NCBI RefSeq assembly: GCF_000829395.1
Contig: NZ_AP014680.1
Span: forward strand, 434,001-498,000
From: Paucilactobacillus hokkaidonensis JCM 18461
GTDB taxonomy: Bacteria; Bacillota; Bacilli; Lactobacillales; Lactobacillaceae
Length of the DNA: 64,000 nt
Direction: 5' to 3'
Shown here: in pieces, positions 25,441 to 34,093 of the stretch
Numbering within the stretch: position 1 is the first letter of the stretch
Layout: each line of letters starts with the position of its first letter
The notes under the pieces: model-generated
Database searches by the model: none
The model's input: the letters and a program-made list of their open reading frames with translations, nothing else
What the model was told of the DNA's origin: nothing
Translations under genes and position numbers: made by a program

Positions 25441-25481
25441 GACCAGAACAGATTAGTGCTTAGTGTTCTGGTCTATTTTTT
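25441..25481 (+). terminator. Terminator of the P-type ATPase gene
   Basis: 10-bp perfect stem GACCAGAACA / TGTTCTGGTC with a 13-nt loop and tail TATTTTTT. Confidence 0.92.
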
Positions 25482-25499
25482 ATGAGGAGTTAGAAATTT

Positions 25500-27683
25500 A
25501 TGAGTGAACAAGTGGCAACTTTAGTCAAAAAACATTTACCAGAAATTGGAACCCACCAAGTTGATGCCGTCTTAAACTTACTTGATGAGGGCAATACGAT
25601 CCCATTTATTGCTCGTTATCGTAAAGAAATGACTGGTAGTTTGGATGAAGTTCAAATCTTAACTATTCAAGACGAATTTAAACGGGTTACAACGCTACAA
25701 GATCGCAAAGAGGCCGTTGTTAAAAGTATTGCGGAACAAGGTCAATTATCAGATCAATTAAAGCAGCAAATTAACCAAGCTGAAAAGATTCAGGATGTTG
25801 AAGATTTATATTTACCCTATAAACAAAAACGACAAACCAAGGCAATGGTTGCCAAACAGCGCGGCTTAGAACCATTAGCCAATTGGTTACTATCTTTTCC
25901 AACTGATGATCTAAATGAACAGGCACGAAAATTTGTTAGCCCAGAAAAAGATTTAGCCGATGTTAATGCAGTATTGGGCGGTGCACACGAAATTTTGGCC
26001 GAAGCGTTTAGTGAAGTGGCGGCAATCAGAAACTGGATTCGAAATTTTACTACGAAACACGGTCAACTGGTTACAAAGGTAAAGACCCATGGCAAAGAGT
26101 TGGATGAAATGGGTGTTTATCAGCAATATTATGACTTTCAAACTTTGGTTGCTAAGCTAAATTCATACCGTGTATTAGCAATTAATCGTGGTGAAAAAGA
26201 AAAAGTATTGAATGTCAAAGTACAGGTTGAAGTAGATCCAATTACCAATTACTTACATTTTCGCTTAATTGGTCAGCATACTGATAGTCCAGCTACACAG
26301 TTTATTCAAGCGGCGTATGAAGATGCATACAAGCGGTTTATTGCACCTGCTATTGAACGGGAGATTAGACATGAGTTAACAGAATCCGCTCAAGAACAGG
26401 CCATTAAAGTATTCGGACAAAATCTGTATAATTTATTAATGCAAGCGCCAATGAAGGGTAAAGTTGTGCTTGGTTTTGATCCTGCTTATCGGACCGGTTG
26501 TAAATTGGCGGTTATTGATGAAAATGGTAAGTTCTTGACTAAAGCAGTTATTTATCCACATAAGCCAGCTTCAGAGGCTAAACGATCTGCTGCACAGCCA
26601 GAATTAATTGATTTAATTGAACGATATAAAGTTGAGATGATTGCCATTGGGAATGGAACTGCTAGTCGTGAGTCGGAACAATTTGTAGCTGATACCATCA
26701 CTAAAATTAAACGACCAGTTTATTATGTGATTGTTAACGAGGCAGGGGCATCCGTTTATTCTGCTAGTCAAGAAGCACGTGATGAATTCCCAGACTTGCA
26801 TGTTGAACAACGAAGCGCCATTAGCATTGGTCGACGGTTGCAAGATCCATTGGCAGAATTGGTAAAAATTAATCCTGAATCTGTCGGCGTTGGTCAGTAT
26901 CAGCATGATTTGCCTGCTAAAGATTTAAGCGGTGAGTTAGATGCAGTGGTTGAACGAGCAGTAAACCGAATTGGAGTTAATTTGAATACTGCTAGTTATC
27001 AACTGTTGGCTCATATTTCTGGATTGTCAAAAACAATTGCGACCAATATTGTTAAATATCGTGACGAAAATGGCCGCTATGATAGTCGAGCTCAATTGAA
27101 AAAAGTGCCTCGTTTAGGACCAAAAGCATTTGAACAGGCGGTTGGATTCTTGCGAATTATTGGTGGTAAGAATCCATTGGACAATACGGATATTCATCCT
27201 GAAAGTTATCCCATTGCTAAGCAGGTTATTGAACAGGCTGGGATCAAGAAAGATCAATTGGGGACACCAAAAGCAAATCAAAAGATTGCCAGCGTTGATT
27301 CTAAGTCAATTTTAGCAAGTGACCAAATTGGTGCCGAAACGTTAGCCGATGTTATTACCAGTTTGCAAGCACCAGGTCGTGATTTACGTGATGACATGCC
27401 AGCACCATTATTACGGCAAGATGTTCTTACGATGGAGGATTTAAAAGTAGGGATGAAACTGCAAGGCACAGTGCGAAATGTGGTTGATTTCGGTGCGTTT
27501 GTTGATATTGGTGTTAAGCATGATGGATTAGTCCATGTCTCTAAATTAACTAATAAATTTGTTAGTGATCCAAAGAAAGTTGTAGCTGTTGGCGATATTG
27601 TGACGGTTTGGATTGATACTGTTGATTTAGATCGACAACGGATCCAATTGACGATGATCGATCCACAGGAAAGTGATCAGTAA
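25500..27683 (+). CDS. tex: Tex-family transcription accessory protein with S1 domain
   Basis: 727-residue cytosolic nucleic-acid-binding protein. Order: N-terminal helical domain with FIARYRKEMTGSLDE (about 36-50), YqgF/RNase H-like domain (LGFDPAYRTGCKLAVIDENG, about 323-342), helix-hairpin-helix repeats (about 500-560) and C-terminal S1 RNA-binding domain (VGMKLQGTVRNVVDFGAFVD, about 650-720). AGGAGT precedes the ATG. It is followed without a gap by sprT. Confidence 0.96.
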   Translation: MSEQVATLVKKHLPEIGTHQVDAVLNLLDEGNTIPFIARYRKEMTGSLDEVQILTIQDEFKRVTTLQDRKEAVVKSIAEQGQLSDQLKQQINQAEKIQDVEDLYLPYKQKRQTKAMVAKQRGLEPLANWLLSFPTDDLNEQARKFVSPEKDLADVNAVLGGAHEILAEAFSEVAAIRNWIRNFTTKHGQLVTKVKTHGKELDEMGVYQQYYDFQTLVAKLNSYRVLAINRGEKEKVLNVKVQVEVDPITNYLHFRLIGQHTDSPATQFIQAAYEDAYKRFIAPAIEREIRHELTESAQEQAIKVFGQNLYNLLMQAPMKGKVVLGFDPAYRTGCKLAVIDENGKFLTKAVIYPHKPASEAKRSAAQPELIDLIERYKVEMIAIGNGTASRESEQFVADTITKIKRPVYYVIVNEAGASVYSASQEARDEFPDLHVEQRSAISIGRRLQDPLAELVKINPESVGVGQYQHDLPAKDLSGELDAVVERAVNRIGVNLNTASYQLLAHISGLSKTIATNIVKYRDENGRYDSRAQLKKVPRLGPKAFEQAVGFLRIIGGKNPLDNTDIHPESYPIAKQVIEQAGIKKDQLGTPKANQKIASVDSKSILASDQIGAETLADVITSLQAPGRDLRDDMPAPLLRQDVLTMEDLKVGMKLQGTVRNVVDFGAFVDIGVKHDGLVHVSKLTNKFVSDPKKVVAVGDIVTVWIDTVDLDRQRIQLTMIDPQESDQ

Positions 27684-27684
27684 A

Positions 27685-28143
27685 GTGACAAATGAACAAT
27701 TACAACAATTAACTGAACAGTGGTCAAAAGATTATTTTCATCAGGTGTTTAACCATCGAGTATATTTTAATCGGCGATTACAAACAACGGGTGGACGGTA
27801 TCACCTGAGTGACCACCACATTGATATTAATCCTAAAATGATTGATGAGTTTGATCTTGATAATTTACGGGGCGTAGTGCTGCATGAATTGTGTCACTAC
27901 CATTTACATTTGAGCGGTCAAGATTATCATCACCGTAGTCCGGAGTTTAAATTATTGTTGCATCAAGTTGGTGGTGCCAGGTATGCTCCAGCAACTGTTA
28001 GTGTTAAGACCAGACAAAGTAAGAAAATTATTTATCAGTGTTTAAAGTGTCACGCCACAATTATTAGGAAGCGACATTTTAATACGAGTAGGTATGTGTG
28101 CTCACGTTGCGGAGGTCATTTTAAATTAATTTCTACTAGTTAA
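27685..28143 (+). CDS. SprT-like zinc metalloprotease-fold protein
   Basis: About 152 residues. The metal motif HELCHYHLH lies about 66 residues in, and a C-terminal zinc ribbon has CLKC and CSRCGG pairs. Proteins of this family resemble the protease domain of Spartan and its bacterial homologues; the bacterial role is not settled. I chose GTG 27685, one base after the tex stop, with AGGAAAG upstream; the frame could also open at GTG 27673. Probably translated together with tex. Confidence 0.9.
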   Translation: MTNEQLQQLTEQWSKDYFHQVFNHRVYFNRRLQTTGGRYHLSDHHIDINPKMIDEFDLDNLRGVVLHELCHYHLHLSGQDYHHRSPEFKLLLHQVGGARYAPATVSVKTRQSKKIIYQCLKCHATIIRKRHFNTSRYVCSRCGGHFKLISTS

Positions 28144-28190
28144 AAGTGAGTAGTAGCAGGATAATTGCTACGGTAATAATTATTTTGGTG

Positions 28191-28219
28191 TTGTCATCAG
28201 CGTGATAATTTGCTATGAT
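28191..28219 (+). promoter_or_regulatory. Promoter of tRNA-Leu
   Basis: TTGTCA (28191-28196), 17-bp spacer, TATGAT (28214-28219) preceded by TGC as an extended -10; 13 nt before the tRNA. Confidence 0.75.
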
Positions 28220-28232
28220 ATTACACGTTGAT

Positions 28233-28318
28233 GCGGCCGTGGCGGAACTGGCAGACGCGCAAGATTAAGGATCTTGTGGTCAATTATGACCGTGGAGGTT
28301 CAAGTCCTCTCAGCCGCA
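28233..28318 (+). tRNA. tRNA-Leu (TAA)
   Basis: Class II tRNA of 86 nt with a long variable arm. Anticodon stem AAGAT/ATCTT encloses TAA. Acceptor GCGGCCG pairs with CAGCCGC except for a C-A mismatch at 6-67. Discriminator A; no CCA. A hairpin element starts 10 nt downstream and is the only terminator-like structure near it. Confidence 0.95.
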
Positions 28319-28327
28319 TAAAAAAGA

Positions 28328-28441
28328 GTGCGAACAGGTGCGTTTTGTGCCCGTGGCATAAAGCAAGTATCCCAATTACTTCGGTTTTCGAAGTGGTTGG
28401 GATGCTTGCTTTATGCGTTAGGGCACAGCACCCGTGAGCAC
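28328..28441 (+). repeat. Long hairpin element, copy B1 (full)
   Basis: 114 nt. Nested stems are GGTGC/GCACC, TGTGCCC/GGGCACA, GCATAAAGCAAG/CTTGCTTTATGC, ATCCCAA/TTGGGAT and ACTTCG/CGAAGT around a TTTT loop, separated by GTG/GTTA-type internal loops. It begins GTGCGAAC after AAAAAAGA and is followed by the tail GTTTCTGCAATAAAA. It directly follows tRNA-Leu. Confidence 0.88.
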
Positions 28442-28496
28442 GTTTCTGCAATAAAATAGTGAAGTATTTCGAATCTTTAAGTTTACCAAGAGAATT

Positions 28497-28555
28497 CTTG
28501 CTTATGCGTTAGGAGACAGTGGTTGTGAGCACGTTTCTGCAATAAAACAGTGAAC
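28497..28555 (+). repeat. Partial hairpin element B2 (3' half duplicated)
   Basis: A 91-nt-offset, partly decayed copy of the 3' arm and tail of B1 (TATGCGTTAG, GTGAGCAC, GTTTCTGCAATAAAA). No matching 5' arm is present. Confidence 0.8.
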
Positions 28556-28590
28556 GCAGTCTGTGCAAGTTGAATTTTGATGCAGTAAAC

Positions 28591-28711
28591 GTGTTCGAAA
28601 AGCCAGATGTCTGGGGCTAAGTCAGAAATAACAATCAATAAATTCATAGACCGAATTTTTTAATCGTTATTTCTGACTTAGCCTACGACATCTTAACGAC
28701 TTTTCGAACAC
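28591..28711 (-). repeat. Long hairpin element, copy B3 (full, reverse orientation)
   Basis: 121 nt. Outer stem GTGTTCGAAAAG / CTTTTCGAACAC, middle AGATGTC/GACATCT, inner GCTAAGTCAGAAATAAC with its complement. Read on the minus strand its 5' arm carries CGTTAAGATGTCGTAGG, identical over that stretch to copy A. Its 3' tail (CACGTTTACTGCATC, minus strand) nearly matches that of copy G2, 34 kb away. It ends 75 nt before fabH. Confidence 0.88.
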
Positions 28712-28785
28712 TCTCAAGTATAATAAGTAGTAATTTATCAACCGCTGAATTAAAATATAAGGGTTAAATATGAAAGTGAGCGAAG

Positions 28786-29766
28786 ATGATGACTACATTT
28801 GCAAAATTGACCGCCACCGCCAGTTATGTACCTGGCAGAATCGTTACAAATGATGAGTTAGCTGCTGTAATGCCAACCACAGACGATTGGATTGTGTCGC
28901 ATACTGGCATCCACACGCGCCATTATGCGTTTGATGATGAGAATACTTCTGATTTGGCTACTAAAGTAGGAATTAAGTTGTTAAAAAAAGCTGCATTGAC
29001 AGCCGATGAGATTGATTTAATTATTGTCACCACAATTACGCCGGACGCATTGACACCAGCTACTGCAAGTGTTGTTCAGGGTAAACTGAACGCAAAAAAT
29101 GCAGTGGCATTTGATGTTAGCGCAGCTTGTGCTGGATTTGTGTTTGGATTGAGTATTGCTGATAAAATGATGCGTAGCGGACAATTTCGACATGCACTGG
29201 TTATTAGTGCAGAAGTTAATTCTAAAATGATGGATTTCACTGATCGCACATCGGCCGTTTTTTTTGGTGATGGCGCAGGTGGGGCATTATTGTCGCAAAC
29301 ACAAGTAGAAAATGAAGAATTTTTAATTGCAGAAAAATTGCAAACAGATGGTACGAGAGCACAAACAATTCATAGTGGTCGAATTGTGCCATTAACTGAG
29401 GTTGCTTCTACAAATTATCCAACGACGGATGCTTTTTTTCAGGACGGACGTGCAGTCTTTGAATTTGCAACGACTACTGTTCCAGAACAAATTAAGCAAT
29501 TGTTGGCTGATGCGAAATACGCACCCGCAGAGTTGCAAATGGTTGTTTGCCATCAGGCTAACTTAAGAATCATTGAAACCATTTGTACTAAGCTAGGGAT
29601 GCCATTTGATAAATTTGCACACACTGTTGAACGTTTTGGAAACATGTCATCTGCTGGCATTCCCGTGACACTTGATCAGGAAACGCCAATTACAGGTGGT
29701 CAACCAATATTATTAAGTGGATTTGGTGCTGGTCTTAACTATGGCAGTATGTTAATCAGAATGTAG
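28786..29766 (+). CDS. fabH: Beta-ketoacyl-ACP synthase III
   Basis: Starts fatty-acid synthesis by condensing acetyl-CoA with malonyl-ACP. The 326-residue protein has the catalytic triad C115 (SAACAG), H256 (CHQAN) and N286 (RFGNMS). Two ATGs in tandem (28786, 28789) are possible starts; the ribosome site is weak. First gene of a tight unit with accB, accC, accD and accA. The usual companions (acpP, fabD, fabG, fabF, fabZ, fabI) are absent here and must be elsewhere. Confidence 0.94.
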   Translation: MMTTFAKLTATASYVPGRIVTNDELAAVMPTTDDWIVSHTGIHTRHYAFDDENTSDLATKVGIKLLKKAALTADEIDLIIVTTITPDALTPATASVVQGKLNAKNAVAFDVSAACAGFVFGLSIADKMMRSGQFRHALVISAEVNSKMMDFTDRTSAVFFGDGAGGALLSQTQVENEEFLIAEKLQTDGTRAQTIHSGRIVPLTEVASTNYPTTDAFFQDGRAVFEFATTTVPEQIKQLLADAKYAPAELQMVVCHQANLRIIETICTKLGMPFDKFAHTVERFGNMSSAGIPVTLDQETPITGGQPILLSGFGAGLNYGSMLIRM

Positions 29767-29774
29767 GGATTGTA

Positions 29775-30143
29775 ATGAATGAAAAACAAATTAAGGCACT
29801 AATTGATCAACTATCAAACTATAATTTTGTGCATGCGGAAATTAAAATTGACGATTTTGAATTAAAATTAGATCGTGATGAATTGGCAACAGGAAAAATT
29901 AGCAAAGATGAAATTACAATCAATAGTCCGATGATTGGTATTTTCCATACTAGTGGACAGGCTATCAAAGTGGGTTCGGTTATTAAAGAACACATGGTGG
30001 TTGGTCAAGTTGAAAGTATGAAATTGTTTAATGATATTGTGGCTACAACCGCTGGTAAGGTTAGTGCGGTTTTATGTCAGGATGGACAAGCAGTTGAATT
30101 TGATCAACCATTGTTTAAAGTTGTTCAAGGAGCGGTCGAATAA
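29775..30143 (+). CDS. accB: Biotin carboxyl carrier protein of acetyl-CoA carboxylase
   Basis: 122 residues, shorter than E. coli AccB (156). The biotinyl domain spans about 48-118, with the biotin-accepting lysine K83 in QVESMKLFNDI; the usual motif reads AMKM, here SMKL. The N-terminal region is short and has no Ala/Pro-rich linker. It lies 8 nt after fabH, and its stop overlaps the accC start (TAATG). Confidence 0.93.
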   Translation: MNEKQIKALIDQLSNYNFVHAEIKIDDFELKLDRDELATGKISKDEITINSPMIGIFHTSGQAIKVGSVIKEHMVVGQVESMKLFNDIVATTAGKVSAVLCQDGQAVEFDQPLFKVVQGAVE

Positions 30144-31489
30144 TGTTTAAAAAGATTTTGATCGCTAATCGTGGTGAAATTGCATGTCGGATTATTCGGG
30201 CGTGTCACCAATTAAATATTAAAACAGTTGCAGTTTATTCTACAGCAGATCGAGATGCACTGTTTGTTAAACAAGCTGATGAAGCATATTGTATTGGGCC
30301 AGCAGCGGCAAAAGATTCATACTTGAATCGTGAGGCCGTATTAATGGCCGGTGTAATTGCCAATGTAGATGCAATTCATCCTGGTTATGGTTTTTTGTCT
30401 GAAGACACATTGTTTGCGCAAATGTGTGGCCAATGTGATATTACTTGGCTAGGACCCAGCGCGGACCTAATTGCTTTAATGGGAAATAAGGCAGCTGCAC
30501 GTAAGTTTGCGGCAAGTCGCGGGATCGCCATTATCCCTGGAACGTTTGTGTTAAATGATATGGCACAAGCCAAGCAAGCAGCACAAAAGATTGGCTATCC
30601 ACTATTAATTAAAGCTAGTCAGGGTGGTGGCGGTAAAGGGATCAGGTTGGCTAATGATGATCATCAGTTACAATCGCAATTGGCAATTGCTAAACAAGAA
30701 GCTGCTTCATCTTTTGACAGTAGTGCGATTTATTTAGAAAAAGTGTTGCCGGATGCCAGACATATTGAGGTTCAAATCATCGGTGATCAAGCAGGACATA
30801 TCCAGATTTTAGGTGATCGTGATTGTACTTTGCAAAGCAGGCGGCAAAAAGTAATTGAAGAGAGTCCGGCATCATTTATCAAACATGCCCAACGCCGCGA
30901 ATTAGCCCAAATGGTGCACCAATTGCTAGATGTTTGTGGTTATCAAGGATTAGGAACAATTGAGTTTTTATTTAGTCAAGATCGTTTTTACTTTTTGGAA
31001 ATGAATACGCGTCTCCAAGTCGAACATGGAGTAACGGAAACCACTACAGGTTTGGATATCGTACTATTACAACTAGAGTTAGCCAGTAGTGAGGCAAAGT
31101 TACCAGATTATATTCCAGTAAACGCTGGGATTGCAATTGAATGTCGGTTGACTTTGACTGCGCCCACAAAAATAAATCAATTAACCCAGTTTGATTTTCC
31201 AAATACGATACGTGTTGACACCGGATATCAACAAGGTGACCAAATTCCACCGTATTACGATGCTTTATTAGCTAAATTAATTGTCAGTGCACAAACTAGA
31301 ACTCAAGCAATTGCAAAAATGAAACAATCCTTAGAAAATGTTAAAGTTAATGGTGTTCAAAATAATTTAGCGCAATTGAAAAAAATTATTAGTAGTGATT
31401 GGTACCAAAGTAACCAATTCACTGTTACAACATTAGATACGAGGAAGTCAACTGATGAGTCAACAACCAGAAAAGGGAATTTGGACTAA
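30143..31489 (+). CDS. accC: Biotin carboxylase subunit of acetyl-CoA carboxylase
   Basis: ATP-dependent carboxylation of biotin on AccB. 448 residues: N-terminal KKILIANRGEIACRII, glycine-rich ATP-grasp loop KASQGGGGKGIRL and catalytic EMNTRLQVEHGVTE. The C-terminal part overlaps accD by 35 nt, so the ribosome site of accD lies within accC and the genes are probably translationally coupled. Confidence 0.95.
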   Translation: MFKKILIANRGEIACRIIRACHQLNIKTVAVYSTADRDALFVKQADEAYCIGPAAAKDSYLNREAVLMAGVIANVDAIHPGYGFLSEDTLFAQMCGQCDITWLGPSADLIALMGNKAAARKFAASRGIAIIPGTFVLNDMAQAKQAAQKIGYPLLIKASQGGGGKGIRLANDDHQLQSQLAIAKQEAASSFDSSAIYLEKVLPDARHIEVQIIGDQAGHIQILGDRDCTLQSRRQKVIEESPASFIKHAQRRELAQMVHQLLDVCGYQGLGTIEFLFSQDRFYFLEMNTRLQVEHGVTETTTGLDIVLLQLELASSEAKLPDYIPVNAGIAIECRLTLTAPTKINQLTQFDFPNTIRVDTGYQQGDQIPPYYDALLAKLIVSAQTRTQAIAKMKQSLENVKVNGVQNNLAQLKKIISSDWYQSNQFTVTTLDTRKSTDESTTRKGNLD

Positions 31490-32243
31490 ATGTCCTCATT
31501 GTGAGGCACATGTTAATAAGTTAGAATGGGGCCAGTATCAAGAATGCCCGCATTGTGGCTATTATTTGCGGTTGACAGCACAAGACCGGTTGAAGCAAAT
31601 CGTTGACGCAGAATCGTTTACTTGTACAAGTAAAATAAAATCGAGTAAAAATGGATTGCATGTTCCTGGTTATGATGAAAAATTAAAAAATAGTCAACAA
31701 AAAACACATCTCAATGAAGCAATTATGACTGGACAGGCGACGATTAAGCAACTGCCGGTTATGATAGGTGTAATGGATAGTCATTTCATGATGGGAACTT
31801 TGAATACAACGGTTGGAAACATCATCCGGGAGTTATATTTAACAGCGCTAGGAAACCAATTACCAGTTGTTTTATTTATTGCTTCTGGTGGTGCACGGAT
31901 GCAAGAAGGCGTTTTTTCTTTGTTACAGATGAACACTATCTTGGCTGCTAAACATGAATTTGATCAGCAAGGATTGGTGTCAATTAGCGTCTTAACGGAT
32001 CCAACCATGGGTGGTGTTTCTGCAAGTTTTGCATTTCAAAATGATATTGTGATTGCCGAAAAACAAGCGCAAATCGGTTTTGCTGGGCGGCGTGTTATTA
32101 AGGCAACGGTACAAGAATCATTACCTGTAGAATTTCAATCGGCTGAGAGCCTGCTTAAACATGGGCTGGTCGATGATGTGTTAGCTCGCGAGAACATTCG
32201 AGACTACTTAGCGACAATATTGAAATTGCACCAGAGGAGTTAG
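31455..32243 (+). CDS. accD: Acetyl-CoA carboxylase carboxyltransferase subunit beta
   Basis: 262 residues. The N-terminal zinc ribbon has C13, C16, C31 and C34, and a crotonase-fold domain follows with the oxyanion-hole glycines in FIASGGARMQEG and TMGGVSASFA. With AccA it transfers the carboxyl group from biotin to acetyl-CoA. The stop is 2 nt from the accA start. AGGAAG within the end of accC is the ribosome site. Confidence 0.95.
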   Translation: MSQQPEKGIWTKCPHCEAHVNKLEWGQYQECPHCGYYLRLTAQDRLKQIVDAESFTCTSKIKSSKNGLHVPGYDEKLKNSQQKTHLNEAIMTGQATIKQLPVMIGVMDSHFMMGTLNTTVGNIIRELYLTALGNQLPVVLFIASGGARMQEGVFSLLQMNTILAAKHEFDQQGLVSISVLTDPTMGGVSASFAFQNDIVIAEKQAQIGFAGRRVIKATVQESLPVEFQSAESLLKHGLVDDVLARENIRDYLATILKLHQRS

Positions 32244-32245
32244 CC

Positions 32246-32995
32246 ATGTTAAGCAAACAACTGCAACAAATTAGAAACCAAAATCGAATCAGTAGTCGCG
32301 AAGCAATTAACTATTTATTCACTGATTTTGTTGAATTACATGGTGATCGCGTGCTTGGAGACGACGCTGCATTGATCGGGGGAATGGCCTTTTTTGATGG
32401 CCAACCGGTGACTGTATTAGGGGTTAATCGAGGTAAAACATTAGCACAAAGACAAGCGTCTAATGGTGGCATGGTGAATGTCAGTGGCTATAAAAAGGCG
32501 CTTCGTTTGGTTCAAGCAGCTCAGCGTTTTAAGCGACCAGTGATTAGCTTTATTGATATGCCGGGTGCGGATGCAAGTGTCTATTCTGAACAGCACGGAC
32601 AAAGTCAGGCAATTGCTGAAATGATTGCCGAAATGGGAATTTTAACGACGCCCAATATATCGATTTTTTTGGGAGAGGGTCATAGCGGTGGCGCATTAGC
32701 ATTTGCTAATACAAACCGAATTATAATGTTGGAACACGCTCTTTTTTCGGTGGCATCGCCAGAAGCAGTGGCAGCAATTGTTACTACGAATGATGATCTT
32801 AATCAGTATTTACCAATGACAGCTCAGCAGTTAAACCAAATTGGCCTTGTTGATGAGATAGTTGATGAAAAAAATGTCCTTATTAATTTACGGCAAGCGC
32901 TGAAACAGCAACTATCACCATTGCGAGCAATGACGAGTACAGAATTGATTACTCAACGGCAACAAAAATATCTAGATATCATTAATAATTTTTAG
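32246..32995 (+). CDS. accA: Acetyl-CoA carboxylase carboxyltransferase subunit alpha
   Basis: 249 residues, the short form found in lactic acid bacteria (E. coli 319). Conserved blocks are FVELHGDRVLGDDAALIGG, FIDMPGADAS and GEGHSGGALAFA. Last gene of the fabH-accBCDA unit, ended by a terminator 16 nt later. Confidence 0.95.
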   Translation: MLSKQLQQIRNQNRISSREAINYLFTDFVELHGDRVLGDDAALIGGMAFFDGQPVTVLGVNRGKTLAQRQASNGGMVNVSGYKKALRLVQAAQRFKRPVISFIDMPGADASVYSEQHGQSQAIAEMIAEMGILTTPNISIFLGEGHSGGALAFANTNRIIMLEHALFSVASPEAVAAIVTTNDDLNQYLPMTAQQLNQIGLVDEIVDEKNVLINLRQALKQQLSPLRAMTSTELITQRQQKYLDIINNF

Positions 32996-33011
32996 ATTAT
33001 AAAGGAATGCT

Positions 33012-33037
33012 GAAGCGTAATTGAACGCTTCTTTTTT
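33012..33037 (+). terminator. Terminator of the fabH-acc unit
   Basis: Stem GAAGCG/CGCTTC, 8-nt loop, then six T. Confidence 0.85.
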
Positions 33038-33093
33038 AGTAAAAAAATGAAATCGCTATCATTAGTAATTACGTAATTAGCGACGTTTTCGTG

Positions 33094-33102
33094 TGCTATA
33101 AT
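33094..33102 (+). promoter_or_regulatory. Extended -10 promoter of the AEC carrier gene
   Basis: TGCTATAAT (33094-33102), a consensus extended -10; no good -35 is seen. It lies about 30 nt before the coding start. Confidence 0.6.
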
Positions 33103-33133
33103 CGAATCATTACATATTTTGGAGGCTAGATTA

Positions 33134-34081
33134 ATGGCAGTGTTTCTATCTAGTGTTTCCGGCGTTTTCATCATTTTAGTCATGGTGGCGATTGGATACA
33201 TATTAACGGAACGTGGTTGGTTCGATGAAAAATCATCGAAATTAATTTCGCGGTTAGTCACACAAATTGCGTTGCCTGCGTACATGATCACAACGATTAT
33301 GCATGATTTTACGGCACAGGAGCTAAAAACATTGTTACCGGATTTACGTTATCCAGTAATCTCAATGTTAATTTTATTTGCATTTTCATTTGCGGTAATT
33401 CGGGTACTACGAATTAAGCATGAGCATGCAGGGCTATTTTCTTCAATGTTTTTTAATTCTAATACGGTGTTTGTGGGCTTGCCGATTAATTTGGCATTGT
33501 TTGGTGATAAATCATTGCCATACGTACTGGTCTATTACATGGCCAATACCACTTTTTTTTGGACATTGGGAGTTTGGTTAATCCAAAAAGATGGAATGGG
33601 CAGTGCCAAGATTAACATATTACAGACAGTTAAAAAGATTTTTTCGCCACCATTGCTTGGATTTATTGTTGGGGTTTTGCTGGTAATGTTCCATATTTCG
33701 CTACCTAAATTTTTAATGAGCGATTTGAGTTATATTGGCGGGTTAACAATTCCATTGTCAATGTTTTTTATTGGAATTGCGGTTTCCAACGCAGGGCTTT
33801 CGCGAATGCGGATCGACAGGGATGCGCTTGGTATTTTGTTAGGTCGTTTTTTATTTTCGCCATTTTTAATGACCTTGTTAGTATTGCCAAGCAGTATGCC
33901 GACACTGATGAAACAAGTATTTATTTTGCAAGCAGCAATGCCAGTAATGACCAATGCACCAGTTGTGTCTAAGTTGTACAATGCCGATGCTGATTATGCA
34001 GCAATTATGGTGACAGAGACAACGTTAGTTAGTGTGATTGTAATTCCAATTTTGATGGTCATTATTAAGGCGGTAGTTTAA
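33134..34081 (+). CDS. Auxin efflux carrier (AEC) family transporter
   Basis: 315 residues, with ten hydrophobic segments in two five-helix halves typical of this family, which includes malate and other organic-acid permeases in lactic acid bacteria. The substrate cannot be told from sequence. ATG 33134 has GGAGG (33120-33124) upstream; the longer frame from TTG 33119 overlaps that site. A DMT-family carrier follows 12 nt later, probably in the same transcript. Confidence 0.88.
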   Translation: MAVFLSSVSGVFIILVMVAIGYILTERGWFDEKSSKLISRLVTQIALPAYMITTIMHDFTAQELKTLLPDLRYPVISMLILFAFSFAVIRVLRIKHEHAGLFSSMFFNSNTVFVGLPINLALFGDKSLPYVLVYYMANTTFFWTLGVWLIQKDGMGSAKINILQTVKKIFSPPLLGFIVGVLLVMFHISLPKFLMSDLSYIGGLTIPLSMFFIGIAVSNAGLSRMRIDRDALGILLGRFLFSPFLMTLLVLPSSMPTLMKQVFILQAAMPVMTNAPVVSKLYNADADYAAIMVTETTLVSVIVIPILMVIIKAVV

Positions 34082-34093
34082 AAGGAGTTTCTT

